A stretch of DNA of 64,000 bases, from assembly GCF_014217875.1 (NCBI RefSeq), contig NZ_CP059060.1, positions 2,046,001 to 2,110,000 of the forward strand. Direction: 5' to 3'. Origin of the DNA: Synechococcus sp. LTW-R (GTDB taxonomy: Bacteria > Cyanobacteriota > Cyanobacteriia > PCC-6307 > Cyanobiaceae). Below the pieces are notes generated by a model. It searched no databases, was not told where the DNA came from, and saw nothing but the letters and a program-made list of their open reading frames with translations. Each line of letters begins with the position of its first letter. Positions within the stretch are counted from its first letter, which is position 1. This document shows positions 48,905 through 58,013 of this stretch, piece by piece. The position numbers and the translations under genes are program-made.

Positions 48905-49084
48905 TCAGGCTCCAGGCAGTTGGGGTTTACCCAGCCAGGCCACTAGGACGATGAAGCCGAGGAAGCCCAGGGCGGTCAAGCCGAAATGGAACAGGCTCAG
49001 CTTCCCCTTGCGCACCATGTTGCGCATCGCCAGTTTCGTGAAACTGGGGTTCTCGCCCGAGGGTGGTGGTGAGGGGTCAGTCAT
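48905..49084 (-). CDS. DUF3285 small membrane protein
   Basis: 59 residues from ATG 49084. Pro-rich start, then [39 protein letters not shown]: the [15 protein letters not shown] pattern followed by one membrane helix is the DUF3285 signature, a tiny cyanobacterial family of unknown role. Its start overlaps the end of prfB by 8 nt and it is followed by ybeY. Confidence 0.88.
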   Translation of the reverse strand: MTDPSPPPSGENPSFTKLAMRNMVRKGKLSLFHFGLTALGFLGFIVLVAWLGKPQLPGA

Positions 49085-50205
49085 CGCTGCTGGCTCCGGC
49101 CACTTCGACGCCGGCATGCAGCAGGCTCTGGATGAAGGGATCGAGATCCCCATCCATCACCCCTTGCACGTCGGTGGTTTCGTGCTGGGTGCGCAGGTCT
49201 TTCACCATTTGGTACGGGTGGAAGACGTAGTTGCGGATTTGGTTGCCCCAGGCGGCTTCCACGATGTCGCCGCGGATGTCGGCGATCTCAGCGGCCCGCT
49301 GCTCTTGGGCGATCACCAGCAGCTTGGCCATCAGCAGGGCCATCGCTTTTTCCTTGTTCTGGAGCTGGGAGCGCTCCTGGGTGCAGCGCACAAAGAGGCC
49401 GGTCGGAATGTGGAGGATCCGCACCGCGGTCTCCACCTTGTTCACGTTCTGACCGCCGGCGCCGCCGGAGCGGGAGGTGGTGATCTCCAGGTCCTTTTCG
49501 GGGATATCCAGCTTCACCTCCTCCTCGATCTTCGGCATCACCTCAACGCCCGCGAAGCTGGTTTGGCGCTTGTCGTTGGCGTTGAACGGGGAGATGCGCA
49601 CCAGGCGGTGGGTGCCCTTCTCGTTGCGCAGATAGCCGTAGGCGTAGCGGCCCTCGATTTCGATCGTGCAGCTCTTGATGCCGGCCTCTTCCCCGTCGCT
49701 GAGTTCGTCGACGGTCACCTTCATGCCGTGGTCTTCGGCCCAGCGGGTGTACATCCGCATCAGCATCAGCGCCCAGTCCTGGGCGTCGGTGCCGCCGGCA
49801 CCGGCATTGATGCTGATGACAGCCCCTTCCTTGTCGTAGGGGCCGCTGAGCAGGCGCTCGAGTTCCCAGCGGTCCAGGTCGGCCCGCAGTTTCTTCAGGG
49901 CCGCATCCGATTCGCTGAGCAGCTCCTCGTCGGGTTCCAGGCCGTAGATCTCGACGGTGGCTTCGGCGTCGGCCACGGCGCCCTCCCATTGGGCGAGCTG
50001 CTCGAGCTGAGCCTTTACTTCGTCCAGTTGGCGCATCTTGGCTTGCGCCTGTTTCTGGTCATCCCAGAAGTCGGGCTGGGAGGCCAGTTGCTCCAGGTCC
50101 TGCTGCCGTGCGTTCAGTGCAGCGACGTCAAAGACAGTCCTGGGCATTGCCCAGGCGGTCAGTGAGCTCGGAGAGATCGCGCTTGAAGTCGGTGAGGTCG
50201 AGCAC
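49077..50205 (-). CDS. prfB: Peptide chain release factor 2, with programmed +1 frameshift
   Basis: About 375 residues. Translation starts at GTG 50205 ([20 protein letters not shown]), runs 25 codons to CTT TGA (TGA at 50128-50130), and must shift +1 (CTT T-GAC) to continue [16 protein letters not shown] in the main frame ending at 49077. Downstream are the domains of RF2, with [10 protein letters not shown], the GGQ motif in [16 protein letters not shown], and the stop-recognition region. The shift at an in-frame UGA is the classic autoregulation of RF2: low RF2 lets the ribosome slip. Confidence 0.95.
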
Positions 50206-50321
50206 CGGGCAGGAAGGAACTTGGTTTGACCGTATCAGTGCAGCTCGAGCGCAGGGCGGCTTCCCGTCCAAGCCCCCCAAATCTCGCTTCTAGGATTTCC
50301 TCACGCTTGAGAAGTGGCGCG

Positions 50322-50579
50322 ATGCCGACGGTTGAGATCTACACCTGGCGCGCCTGTCCGTTTTGCATCCGCGCCAAGGCCCTCCTGGACCGCAAAGGGG
50401 TGGCCTACACCGAATACGCCATCGATGGCGATCAGGCCGCTCGCCAGGCGATGTCTGAAAAGGCGGGTGGGCGTACCAGTGTTCCCCAGACCTTTATTGA
50501 CGGTCAGCACGTGGGCGGTTGCGATGACCTCTACGCCTTGGAGCGCAGTGGTCAGCTCGATGCCCTGCTGGGAGCCTGA
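50322..50579 (+). CDS. grxC: Glutaredoxin
   Basis: 85 residues from ATG 50322 ([19 protein letters not shown]). Dithiol active site [14 protein letters not shown] cis-Pro loop and [10 protein letters not shown] for glutathione binding; a third Cys lies in that loop as in GrxC. Followed after 2 nt by glutathione synthetase, a common cyanobacterial pair. Confidence 0.95.
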   Translation: MPTVEIYTWRACPFCIRAKALLDRKGVAYTEYAIDGDQAARQAMSEKAGGRTSVPQTFIDGQHVGGCDDLYALERSGQLDALLGA

Positions 50580-50581
50580 GC

Positions 50582-51565
50582 TTGAGCGCGCTCACTAGCG
50601 GTCTGCCCGCGCAGTTGTTCGTGATCGATCCGATCGCGCGGCTGCGTCCCACCAAGGACTCCAGCGTTGCCCTGATGCAGGCGGCCCAGCGGGCTGGTCA
50701 TCAGGTCTGGGTCTGCATGCCGGCTCACCTCTCCGTTCAAGGTCAGAGCGCCTTGGTGCTGGCCCAGCCGATCCGTTTGGCGGAGATCCGCCCGACGGCC
50801 AGCGGCTGGGATCTGCCGGAGCGTTGGTTCGAAGCCGATGAACCCCGCTGGCTTCCCCTGAGCAGCTTCCCGCTGGTCTGGATGCGGAAGGATCCGCCGG
50901 TGGATGAGGCCTACCTCTATGCCACCCATCTGCTCGAACTGGCTGAGCGCCAGGGGGTGCGGGTGCTGAATCGCCCCGCGTCCCTACGGGCCTGGAACGA
51001 AAAGCTGGGTGCCCTGCGCTGGAGCCATCTGATGGCCCCCAGTCTGGTCAGTGCGGATGTCGAGCAACTGGCGGCCTTCGCCGCCGAGCACGGTGACGTC
51101 GTTCTGAAACCCCTGGGCGGTCGGGCCGGCCAGGGTGTCGTGCGTAGCCATGGGGAAGCCCCCGGGTTGAAGGCTCTGCTGGAGCTGGTGACGGGCCAGC
51201 AGGCCCTGCCGGTGATGGTGCAAGCGTTTTTGCCGGCGGTGACCGCGGGCGATAAGCGCATCCTGTTGGTGGACGGGGAACCCCTTGGAGCGGTGAACCG
51301 GATGCCGGCAGCCGGGGAGTTCCGCAGCAACTTGGCGGTCGGTGGCTCACCCCAGGCCACCGAATTGACGGACCGGGAGCGTCAGATCTGTGCCGAGTTG
51401 ACCTCGGCCTTGCGCGCCGAAGGGTTGTTCTTTGTGGGCATCGATGTCATCGATGGACGCCTGAGTGAGATCAATGTCACCAGCCCCACCGGGGTCCGTG
51501 AGGTGGAGCGTCTCAGCGGCACCCCCTTGGCCGATCAGGCCATGGAGCGTCTGCTAGCCGGGTAG
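50582..51565 (+). CDS. gshB: Glutathione synthetase
   Basis: 327 residues. Starts with TTG 50582, two bases after the grxC stop; no ATG is available nearby in frame. ATP-grasp enzyme joining gamma-glutamylcysteine and glycine: [71 protein letters not shown] and [16 protein letters not shown]. Convergent with the channel gene, 12-nt overlap. Confidence 0.95.
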   Translation: MSALTSGLPAQLFVIDPIARLRPTKDSSVALMQAAQRAGHQVWVCMPAHLSVQGQSALVLAQPIRLAEIRPTASGWDLPERWFEADEPRWLPLSSFPLVWMRKDPPVDEAYLYATHLLELAERQGVRVLNRPASLRAWNEKLGALRWSHLMAPSLVSADVEQLAAFAAEHGDVVLKPLGGRAGQGVVRSHGEAPGLKALLELVTGQQALPVMVQAFLPAVTAGDKRILLVDGEPLGAVNRMPAAGEFRSNLAVGGSPQATELTDRERQICAELTSALRAEGLFFVGIDVIDGRLSEINVTSPTGVREVERLSGTPLADQAMERLLAG

Positions 51566-52444
51566 GGCCGCCCCACAGTTGTCGCAGAACTGCGCTTCAG
51601 CCCTGTGGCGTTTGGCGTTGCAGCGCCCGCAGCTTCGGTGGACGAGGGTCGGCTGTAGCCGCTGCATTTGCTGGAATTTGGCGCCGACCATCCCCGTTGG
51701 CACGGCAATGATGCTGTAGCCCAGCAGCATCACCAGCGAGGCCACCAGGCGACCGAGGGGGGTGACCGGAGCGACATCGCCATAGCCCACCGTCGTGATC
51801 GTCACCACGGCCCAATAGATCCCAATCGGGATGCTGCTGAAGCCGCTTTCAGGACCCTCGATCACGTACATCAAGGTGCCAATCAGCACCACGAGCGCCA
51901 CGATCGTCAGCAGGAAGACCGTGATCTTGCGGCGGCTCTGCACCAAGGCTTGGCGCAGTTGATCGGCTTCGTTGAGATAAGACCCCAACTTCAGGATCCG
52001 GAACACCCGCAGCAACCGCAGGACGCGGATGATCAGGAACGATTGGCCGAGGGGAATCCCAAGGGTCAGCAGCGGAGGAATGCTGGAGAGCAGATCCACC
52101 AAGCCAAAGAAGCTGCGGGCGTAGCGCAGGGGCGCGCGGCTGCAGAGCAGGCGCAGCAGGTACTCCAGGCTGAAGAGGGTGGAGAAGCCCCACTCGGCGC
52201 CGCTGAACCAGGGACCAAAGCGCTGTCCCAGGCGGGCATCGCTCTCCAGCGCCACCAGCAGGACGCTCAGGCTGATGGCCATCAGCAGGCCGAGGTCGAA
52301 GGCTTTGCCGGCGGGGGTGTCCGATTCGAAGATCACCCGCTCGAGCCGGGTCTTGCCGAGCCATTGGCGCAGGCCGAGGGCGGCCAGCAGGCAGAGGGCC
52401 AACAGGACGGTGCCCACCCCCAGGCCTGCCCCGGGCTGCATCAC
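51554..52444 (-). CDS. Voltage-gated-type potassium channel with C-terminal zinc ribbon
   Basis: 296 residues. Six membrane segments: S4 carries regular Arg ([16 protein letters not shown], about 137-152), the pore has TITTVGYGD (about 216-223), the K+ selectivity filter. After S6 comes a short C-terminal tail with CGRC (272-275) and CDNC (287-290), a four-cysteine zinc ribbon instead of a cyclic-nucleotide or RCK domain. It should be a K+ channel in the plasma membrane; the ribbon may gate or assemble it. Start overlaps the menF end by 4 nt. Confidence 0.9.
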   Translation of the reverse strand: MMQPGAGLGVGTVLLALCLLAALGLRQWLGKTRLERVIFESDTPAGKAFDLGLLMAISLSVLLVALESDARLGQRFGPWFSGAEWGFSTLFSLEYLLRLLCSRAPLRYARSFFGLVDLLSSIPPLLTLGIPLGQSFLIIRVLRLLRVFRILKLGSYLNEADQLRQALVQSRRKITVFLLTIVALVVLIGTLMYVIEGPESGFSSIPIGIYWAVVTITTVGYGDVAPVTPLGRLVASLVMLLGYSIIAVPTGMVGAKFQQMQRLQPTLVHRSCGRCNAKRHRAEAQFCDNCGAALPG

Positions 52445-53865
52445 CGCAGGCTCTCGCTGTGGGGCAAATCGAGTTGCTGTTGGAGCACCCCGAGCTTCAG
52501 GGCGACTTCCGCCAATTCCCGTTCCACGGCGGATCCACGCACGAGGCCCGCGCCCGCGGTGAGCTCGAGGCTGCGTCCCTGGAGGGTGCCGCTGCGGATG
52601 GCGACGCGCAGTTCCGTATCCCCTTCACTGTCGATCCAGCCGATGGGGGCGGCGTAGTAGCCCCGCTCAAAGGGCTCCAGGCTGCGCAGAGCGGTCATGG
52701 CCTCGCGGCAGGGGAGGCCGGCCACCGCTGGGGTGGGATGCAGGGCGGCCGCCAGGGAGAGCGGTTGCTGATCCCCCAGCGCGGCGCTGATGGGGGTATG
52801 CAGGTGCACCAGTTGCCCGTGCCGGGCGAGCCGGGGGTGACGGGGGCGCCGGGTTTCTAGGCCCGCTCCGCGCAGCACATCCGTGATCGCTTCCACCACC
52901 AGCTCGTGTTCGCGGCGGTCCTTGTCGGAGCGGGTGAGCAGGTCAGCGGTTGGACCGACCGGCGCGGTGCCGGCCAGGGCATCGCTGCGCAGTTGGCCCT
53001 GCCGCACCGTCAGGAGACGCTCCGGGGAGGCTCCAAGCAGGGCCGGGCCTCCGGCCTGCTGCCAGAGGAAACGGCAGCTGCCCGGTTGGCGCCGCCGCAG
53101 TTGGGCGAGCAGCTGCAGGGGGTCGAGGGGTTGATCCAGCAGCAGTTGCTGCCGCACCGCCAGCACCAATTTGCGCAGGCGGCCTTCTTCGACGAGTTCC
53201 ACGCCGCGCTGCACCACCGAGCGGTAGCCCTCCTGCCAGGAGGAGCGGCTGGCGATGGCTGGTCCGGGGGCATCGCCCTGATCCGCGCTGGGGTCGGAGG
53301 GCAGTGCGCCGAGGCGTTCGGCCTGCTCCCAGAGTTCTTCGGCAACGCTGCGGGCGCTGATGTCGCCTCCGAGGTTGCGCTGGAGACGCAGCCAGCAGTG
53401 CCTGCCCTGTTTGCTGAGTTGCCAGCGGGGCAGGACCGCCTGGACCCCCGGAACCCCTTCCCCCTCTTGGAGCGGGCTGTCGAAGAAGGAGAAGGCCAGC
53501 AGCACCCGTGGCCGTGCCAGGGGCGGGCACTGTTGTGGTGCGGCGAGGCGATTGAGGCTGATGGCGCTGAAGCGCTGGGCCAGCTGAAAGCGCCGGGGGC
53601 CGCTTAGTTCAAGGCTGTTGCAGCGTCCGCTCGCGGCCAGGCAAAGCCCTGGGGCGCTGTCCCAGAGGAAGCGGAACCGTTCCCCCTCCTCCAGCTGGCT
53701 GAGCAGGGCCATTGGATCCCGGTTCGGAATCGCCATGGCGAGGCTGAGCACGCCCTCTCCGCCGAGCTGGCGCTCGCCGGCCTGGGCGGCGGTCAGCAGA
53801 TCGCTGAAGCGGGTTGTGACGCTGGTGGGGGCCTGCAACCGAAACGGGCCGATGCGGCTGCTCAA
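52441..53865 (-). CDS. menF: Isochorismate synthase (phylloquinone pathway)
   Basis: About 474 residues if it starts at TTG 53865 (LSSRIGPFRLQAP); an ATG-free longer frame to 53928 would overlap menA. Chorismate-binding C-terminal part: LGASPERLL, LAGTAPVG, SDKDRREHELVVEAI, HLHTPISA, LHPTPAVAGLP, FERGYYAAPIGW and RSAVERELAEVALKL-type end. Converts chorismate to isochorismate, first step toward phylloquinone of photosystem I. Divergent from menA with only about 26 bp between the starts. Confidence 0.92.
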   Translation of the reverse strand: MSSRIGPFRLQAPTSVTTRFSDLLTAAQAGERQLGGEGVLSLAMAIPNRDPMALLSQLEEGERFRFLWDSAPGLCLAASGRCNSLELSGPRRFQLAQRFSAISLNRLAAPQQCPPLARPRVLLAFSFFDSPLQEGEGVPGVQAVLPRWQLSKQGRHCWLRLQRNLGGDISARSVAEELWEQAERLGALPSDPSADQGDAPGPAIASRSSWQEGYRSVVQRGVELVEEGRLRKLVLAVRQQLLLDQPLDPLQLLAQLRRRQPGSCRFLWQQAGGPALLGASPERLLTVRQGQLRSDALAGTAPVGPTADLLTRSDKDRREHELVVEAITDVLRGAGLETRRPRHPRLARHGQLVHLHTPISAALGDQQPLSLAAALHPTPAVAGLPCREAMTALRSLEPFERGYYAAPIGWIDSEGDTELRVAIRSGTLQGRSLELTAGAGLVRGSAVERELAEVALKLGVLQQQLDLPHSESLR

Positions 53866-53891
53866 ATGTATGGGCCTTCCCGCACCTCGAG

Positions 53892-54851
53892 TTGCCTCAG
53901 CCCGCTGACGAGCCTCAGGTCGTCGCAAGCCTTCATGCCCCTGCCGCTGAGCGCAGGCGCCTCTGGAAGGCTGCGCTCAAGTGGCCGATGTATGCCGTGG
54001 CCGTGATGCCCGTGCTGCTGGCCGCCGGTTGGCGCGTGCAACAGGAGCTCCCGGTGCGGCTCGATCAGCTGCTCCTCTTTCTGCTCGCGGCCGTGCTGCT
54101 GCTGGCTTGGGAAAACCTGGCCAATGACGTCTTTGATGCCGACACCGGCGTTGACGCTACTGGTAAGCCCCATTCCCTGGTGAACCTTACCGGCCGGCGG
54201 GATCGGGTCTCGCTTCTCGCCAATGGCGCGCTGCTGCTGGGCTTGCTCTTGATGGCTCTGGTGGCCGTGCGCAGCCACGGCGCGGTCCTGGCCCTGGTGC
54301 TGGCCTGTTGTGGGCTGGGCTACGTCTATCAAGGTCCGCCCTTTCGCCTGGGATATCGAGGGTTGGGGGAGCCGCTCTGCTGGTTGGCCTTTGGTCCCCT
54401 GGCGACGGCTGCGGGCTTGATGGCCCTCGCCCCCGCGGGGGCGGCCGCGGTGCCCTGGCGTGCCGCCCTGGAGCTGGGGAGTGGCCCCGCCCTGGCGACG
54501 ACCTTGGTGCTGTTCTGCTCCCACTTCCATCAAGTGGAGGAGGACGCCGCCCACGGCAAACGCTCGCCGGTCGTCCGGTTGGGAACGGGCCGGGCCGCGG
54601 CCTTGGTGCCCTGGTTTGTGGCGGGTTGTCTCGCCTTTGAGTGGGCCCCGGTGCTCGTCAACCACTGGCCCTTGACCGCCTTGCTGGGCGCGGCCGGTTT
54701 GCCTGCGGCCCAGGCCTTGATTCGCCTGCTGCGCGAGCACCACCGCGAACCCGAGCGCATCGCCGGCAGCAAATTCTTGGCCCTGCGCTTCCAGGCCCTG
54801 AACGGTTTGGGCCTCGCCCTCGGTTTGGCCCTTGGGCCCTTGCTGGGCTGA
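53892..54851 (+). CDS. menA: 1,4-dihydroxy-2-naphthoate phytyltransferase/prenyltransferase
   Basis: 319 residues from TTG 53892; ATG 53988 would cut away conserved N-terminal sequence. UbiA-type membrane enzyme with about eight helices and the Asp-rich NDVFDADTGVD motif binding the prenyl diphosphate, plus FHQVEEDAAHGKRSPVVRLG as the second Asp/His motif. Adds the phytyl tail to DHNA. Its stop overlaps menC by one base (TGATG). Confidence 0.92.
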   Translation: MPQPADEPQVVASLHAPAAERRRLWKAALKWPMYAVAVMPVLLAAGWRVQQELPVRLDQLLLFLLAAVLLLAWENLANDVFDADTGVDATGKPHSLVNLTGRRDRVSLLANGALLLGLLLMALVAVRSHGAVLALVLACCGLGYVYQGPPFRLGYRGLGEPLCWLAFGPLATAAGLMALAPAGAAAVPWRAALELGSGPALATTLVLFCSHFHQVEEDAAHGKRSPVVRLGTGRAAALVPWFVAGCLAFEWAPVLVNHWPLTALLGAAGLPAAQALIRLLREHHREPERIAGSKFLALRFQALNGLGLALGLALGPLLG

Positions 54852-55813
54852 TGCAGCTGCACTGGCGGCCCTACACCTTCCGGCTGCCCAGTGCCCTGGT
54901 CAGTGCCCAAGGGCGCTGGCTTGACCGTCGTGGGTGGCTGCTGCGCCTGGAGGTCCCAGACGGGCGCTTGGCTTGGGGGGAAGTCCCCGATTTGCCAGCG
55001 GCTTGGCGGACCCCAGAGCCCGAGCACCCTCCACTGGCGGAGGCCCTCGCCCAGCTTCCGGAGGAGCTGGAGCGCTCCTGGCTGGAGGACCAGTTGCCCG
55101 CGCTGCCGGGTGCCTTGGCCTGTGGCTTCGGCATGGCCTTGGCGGACCTCGATGGCCTGGCCTGGCTGGAGGCACCGGCGTCCGCGGAGCTGTTGCCGGC
55201 GGGGAAGGCGGTGCTGCCGGCGTTGGAGACCCTGCGGAAGCAGGCCGGCGACCAGCCCCGCTGCGTGAAGTGGAAAGTCGCGGTCGACGCGGACGGCGAG
55301 GAGCGGGCGTTGCTCGAGCGGCTGTTGCAGCAGCTCCCGCCGGACTGGGGGCTGCGCCTCGATGCGAACGGTGGCTGGGATCGTCCGGTGGCGGAGGGTT
55401 GGGCGGATCGCCTCGCCTGCGAGCCGCGCTTGCAGTGGCTGGAGCAGCCCCTGGAGCCCAACGACCTAGAGGGGCTGCAGGGCCTGGCGCAGCGGCTGCC
55501 CGTCGCCCTCGATGAATCCCTGCGGCAGTGCCCGGAGTGCGTTGATGCGGACTGGCCCGGCTGGCGGGTGCATCGGCCCTTGGCGGAGGCGGACCCGCGT
55601 CCGCTGCTGGAGCAGCTGCAGCGGGGCGTACCTCGCTTGATGGTCAGTACGGCCTTTGAGACGGGGATCGGCCGCCGCTTTGTCCACCACCTGGCCGGCC
55701 TGCAGGCCCTGGGCCCCACACCGGTGGCACCGGGCTTTGCGCCGGCCTGGCAGCCGGAGGGCCCACTGTTCAGCGCGGATCCGCAGGCGGTCTGGGAGGC
55801 GGCAGCGCCATGA
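54851..55813 (+). CDS. menC: o-Succinylbenzoate synthase
   Basis: 320 residues from ATG 54851. Enolase-superfamily enzyme that dehydrates SHCHC to o-succinylbenzoate. N-terminal capping domain, then the barrel with KxK-type CVKWKVAVD, LDANGGW (Asp ligand), QWLEQPLE (Glu ligand) and ALDES (Asp ligand). Short at 320 but complete. Start overlaps menA and end overlaps menE by 4 nt, so menA-menC-menE is one operon. Confidence 0.9.
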   Translation: MQLHWRPYTFRLPSALVSAQGRWLDRRGWLLRLEVPDGRLAWGEVPDLPAAWRTPEPEHPPLAEALAQLPEELERSWLEDQLPALPGALACGFGMALADLDGLAWLEAPASAELLPAGKAVLPALETLRKQAGDQPRCVKWKVAVDADGEERALLERLLQQLPPDWGLRLDANGGWDRPVAEGWADRLACEPRLQWLEQPLEPNDLEGLQGLAQRLPVALDESLRQCPECVDADWPGWRVHRPLAEADPRPLLEQLQRGVPRLMVSTAFETGIGRRFVHHLAGLQALGPTPVAPGFAPAWQPEGPLFSADPQAVWEAAAP

Positions 55814-57024
55814 GTGGGATCGCGGTGCTGCTGGACCAGGGGGATCGCGCCGCCTTGGCCGAGCAGCTGCGGCAGCACTGGTTGGAAGGCCGGAACACCG
55901 CCGTGGTCACCCCCCAGGAGAGGGCGCAGCTGGAGCCTCTGCTGGCGGCGCCGCTGCCGCAAGGCGTTGGGCCGGCCCTGGTTCTGGGGACCGGCGGCAG
56001 CACCGGCGGTCGCCAGTGGTGCCTGCAGCCGCTGGCCCATCTGCAGCGCGCGGCCCTGGCCACGGCCGAATGGCTGGAGGGCATCGGCATCGATGCAGGC
56101 GCTTGTGAGCTGCTGAACCCCCTGCCGTTGCACCACATCAGCGGTCTGATGCCCCTGGTCCGCGCTGAGCACTGGCGGGTGCCGCTGCGCTGTCTGCCGC
56201 CGCAGTGGCTGCGGGAACCGGCCCTGCTGGCGCAGCAGTGCCCCTTAGATCCCGCGCGGCCGGCCTTGCTCTCGCTGGTGCCGACGCAACTGCAGCGGCT
56301 CCTGGAGGATTCCAGCGGATTGGCTTGGCTGCGGGGCTGCGCCCTGATCTGGGTGGGGGGTGCGGCCTTGCCTCAGCCCCTGGCGGAGGTCTGCCGGCGG
56401 GAGGGCTTGCCCCTGGCCCCTTGCTACGGGAGTACCGAAACCGGCGCGATGGTGGCGGCCCTGGCGCCCCAGGCGTTTTTGGCGGGAGAGAGCGGGTGTG
56501 GTCAGCCCCTGTCCCATGCCGAGCTGCGGCTGGAGCCCAGCAGTGGCGCCTTGCAGATCCGCAGCGGCAGTTTGGCGGCGGCCTTGTGGTCGGGGGACGC
56601 CTGGCAACCGCTGCCGCTGCAGCAGGGCTGGTGGAGCAGTGGCGATCTGGCGCGCTTGGAGGCCCATGGTCTTCAGCTGCGGGGTCGCCGCGATGGGGCG
56701 ATCCAAAGCGGCGCGGAAACGGTCTTCCCCGAGCAGGTGGAAGAGGCGCTGCTTCGGCTGATCCGGGAGGCAGGGCTCACGATCGAGGCGGTGCTACTGC
56801 TGCCCGAGGAGGACTCCCTCTGGGGGGCACGGTTGTCGGCCTTGGTGCGGCCGGCCGAGCCCCAGGATTGGCCCGCCCTGGAGCGGAGCCTGCGGCAGTT
56901 GGCTGAGCACTTGCCGCCGGCGCAGCGACCCCGCCAATGGCTGCTGTGTGAGGGCTTGGAGCGCAACGCGATGGGCAAGTGGGATCGCCAGCGCTGGCGC
57001 CAATGGCTTGAGTCCCGTCCGTGA
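55810..57024 (+). CDS. menE: o-Succinylbenzoate-CoA ligase
   Basis: 404 residues. ANL-family adenylate-forming enzyme: P-loop-like GTGGSTGGRQWC (about 60), LLNPLPLHHISGL, VGGAALPQPLAEVCR, CYGSTETGAMVA, WWSSGDLAR, and C-terminal domain with RNAMGKWDR containing the catalytic Lys. Activates OSB to its CoA ester. Third gene of the phylloquinone operon; menB and menD are not in the window. Confidence 0.93.
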   Translation: MSGIAVLLDQGDRAALAEQLRQHWLEGRNTAVVTPQERAQLEPLLAAPLPQGVGPALVLGTGGSTGGRQWCLQPLAHLQRAALATAEWLEGIGIDAGACELLNPLPLHHISGLMPLVRAEHWRVPLRCLPPQWLREPALLAQQCPLDPARPALLSLVPTQLQRLLEDSSGLAWLRGCALIWVGGAALPQPLAEVCRREGLPLAPCYGSTETGAMVAALAPQAFLAGESGCGQPLSHAELRLEPSSGALQIRSGSLAAALWSGDAWQPLPLQQGWWSSGDLARLEAHGLQLRGRRDGAIQSGAETVFPEQVEEALLRLIREAGLTIEAVLLLPEEDSLWGARLSALVRPAEPQDWPALERSLRQLAEHLPPAQRPRQWLLCEGLERNAMGKWDRQRWRQWLESRP

Positions 57025-57070
57025 CAGATCGCGCCTGAGTTGCTAGAAGCGGCCTATGGCGGGAGGACCC

Positions 57071-57337
57071 ATGACCGAGAGCAGCCTCACCGAAGCCAGC
57101 AATAAAAAGCTCGCAGCTGGGTTGCTCGCGATCTTTTTGGGTTCCTTCGGTGTGCACAAATTTGTGCTCGGTTACAACACCGCGGGCTTGATCATGTTGC
57201 TCGTCACGGTCCTGACCTGTGGTGTCGCGGGTTTCGTGATGGGGGTGATTGGAATCATCGAAGGCATCATCTATCTCACGAAATCTCCGGAGGAATTCGA
57301 CTCGATTTATCTGCAGAACAGCAAAGAGTGGTTCTGA
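57071..57337 (+). CDS. TM2 domain membrane protein
   Basis: 88 residues from ATG 57071, which has GGGAGG 4-5 nt upstream; the ATG at 57056 would overlap that site. TM2 signature: KKLAAGLLAIFLGSFGVHKFVLGYNTAGLIMLLV with the GxxGxHxFYLG-like turn, then second helix GVIGIIEGIIYL. Two helices and an acidic C terminus. Function of bacterial TM2 proteins is not established. Confidence 0.88.
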   Translation: MTESSLTEASNKKLAAGLLAIFLGSFGVHKFVLGYNTAGLIMLLVTVLTCGVAGFVMGVIGIIEGIIYLTKSPEEFDSIYLQNSKEWF

Positions 57338-57346
57338 GGCGCTGCT

Positions 57347-57556
57347 GTGAAGTCAGCCCATCTCTGGATCTTGCCGCTCTCCGCTTTTTTGAGTGTGGGC
57401 CTGTTCGCGACAATCCCGGCTGAGGGATTTCATCCCTTCGCTCTTCTCGCCAGCCTGTTGCCGCTGCAATTGGCGGCCCTGTTTTGGTGCCTTGGGGTGG
57501 TCTCTAAAGGGGCTGAATCCCGCCTTGCAGGGCAGAGGCTTCCAACCAACGATTGA
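57347..57556 (+). CDS. Small two-helix membrane protein, function unknown
   Basis: 69 residues from GTG 57347. Two hydrophobic segments (LWILPLSAFLSVGLFATI and FALLASLLPLQLAALFWCLGVV) joined by a short loop. Lies 9 nt after the TM2 gene, likely in the same transcript; its last 17 codons overlap the convergent menI gene. No family recognised. Confidence 0.5.
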   Translation: MKSAHLWILPLSAFLSVGLFATIPAEGFHPFALLASLLPLQLAALFWCLGVVSKGAESRLAGQRLPTND

Positions 57557-57953
57557 TTCCCTGCGGTAATTCGCAGCGCTGTCGTCCGTCAGCCCGGATG
57601 GCGACATGGCGGGTGAGCCCCTCCGCGACCAGTTGGTCTTCGCTGCTGAAGCTGTAGCGCACTTCAAAGCAGCTGGGATCGAGCCGCGTCGGTTTGACCT
57701 GGATCGTCAGGGGTGAGCCGCAGATCAGCGGGCGGCGGAAATCAGCGCTGCAGTGAACGATCGGCAGTCCCACCTCGGGGGTGCAGCCGGGGGTCGGAAA
57801 AATCTCGGCGGCATTGAGGCCAAAGCGCTCGAGGCTTTCTTCGTAGGCCTCATGGCACCAGCGCAGGAGCTGTTGGAAATGCAGGACGCCAGCGGCATCG
57901 GTTTCGCCGAAACGCACGCTGCGGCAAAGCATCAACCAGCTGTTCGGATTCAT
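57504..57953 (-). CDS. menI: 1,4-dihydroxy-2-naphthoyl-CoA thioesterase (hot-dog fold)
   Basis: 149 residues. Matches cyanobacterial DHNA-CoA hydrolases: VRFGETDAAGVLHFQQLLRWCHEAYEESL with the catalytic Asp in ETDAAG, VHCSADFRRPL and VEYSF-type strands. Releases DHNA from CoA before MenA acts. Placed beside the menACE operon and opposite in strand, it completes the local phylloquinone set. Confidence 0.9.
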   Translation of the reverse strand: MNPNSWLMLCRSVRFGETDAAGVLHFQQLLRWCHEAYEESLERFGLNAAEIFPTPGCTPEVGLPIVHCSADFRRPLICGSPLTIQVKPTRLDPSCFEVRYSFSSEDQLVAEGLTRHVAIRADGRQRCELPQGINRWLEASALQGGIQPL

Positions 57954-58013
57954 TGCGCGCTGCAGTCAAACCCGCTGTGGGGTCTTCACCATTGGTTCAG
58001 TTTGAGGGATGGC

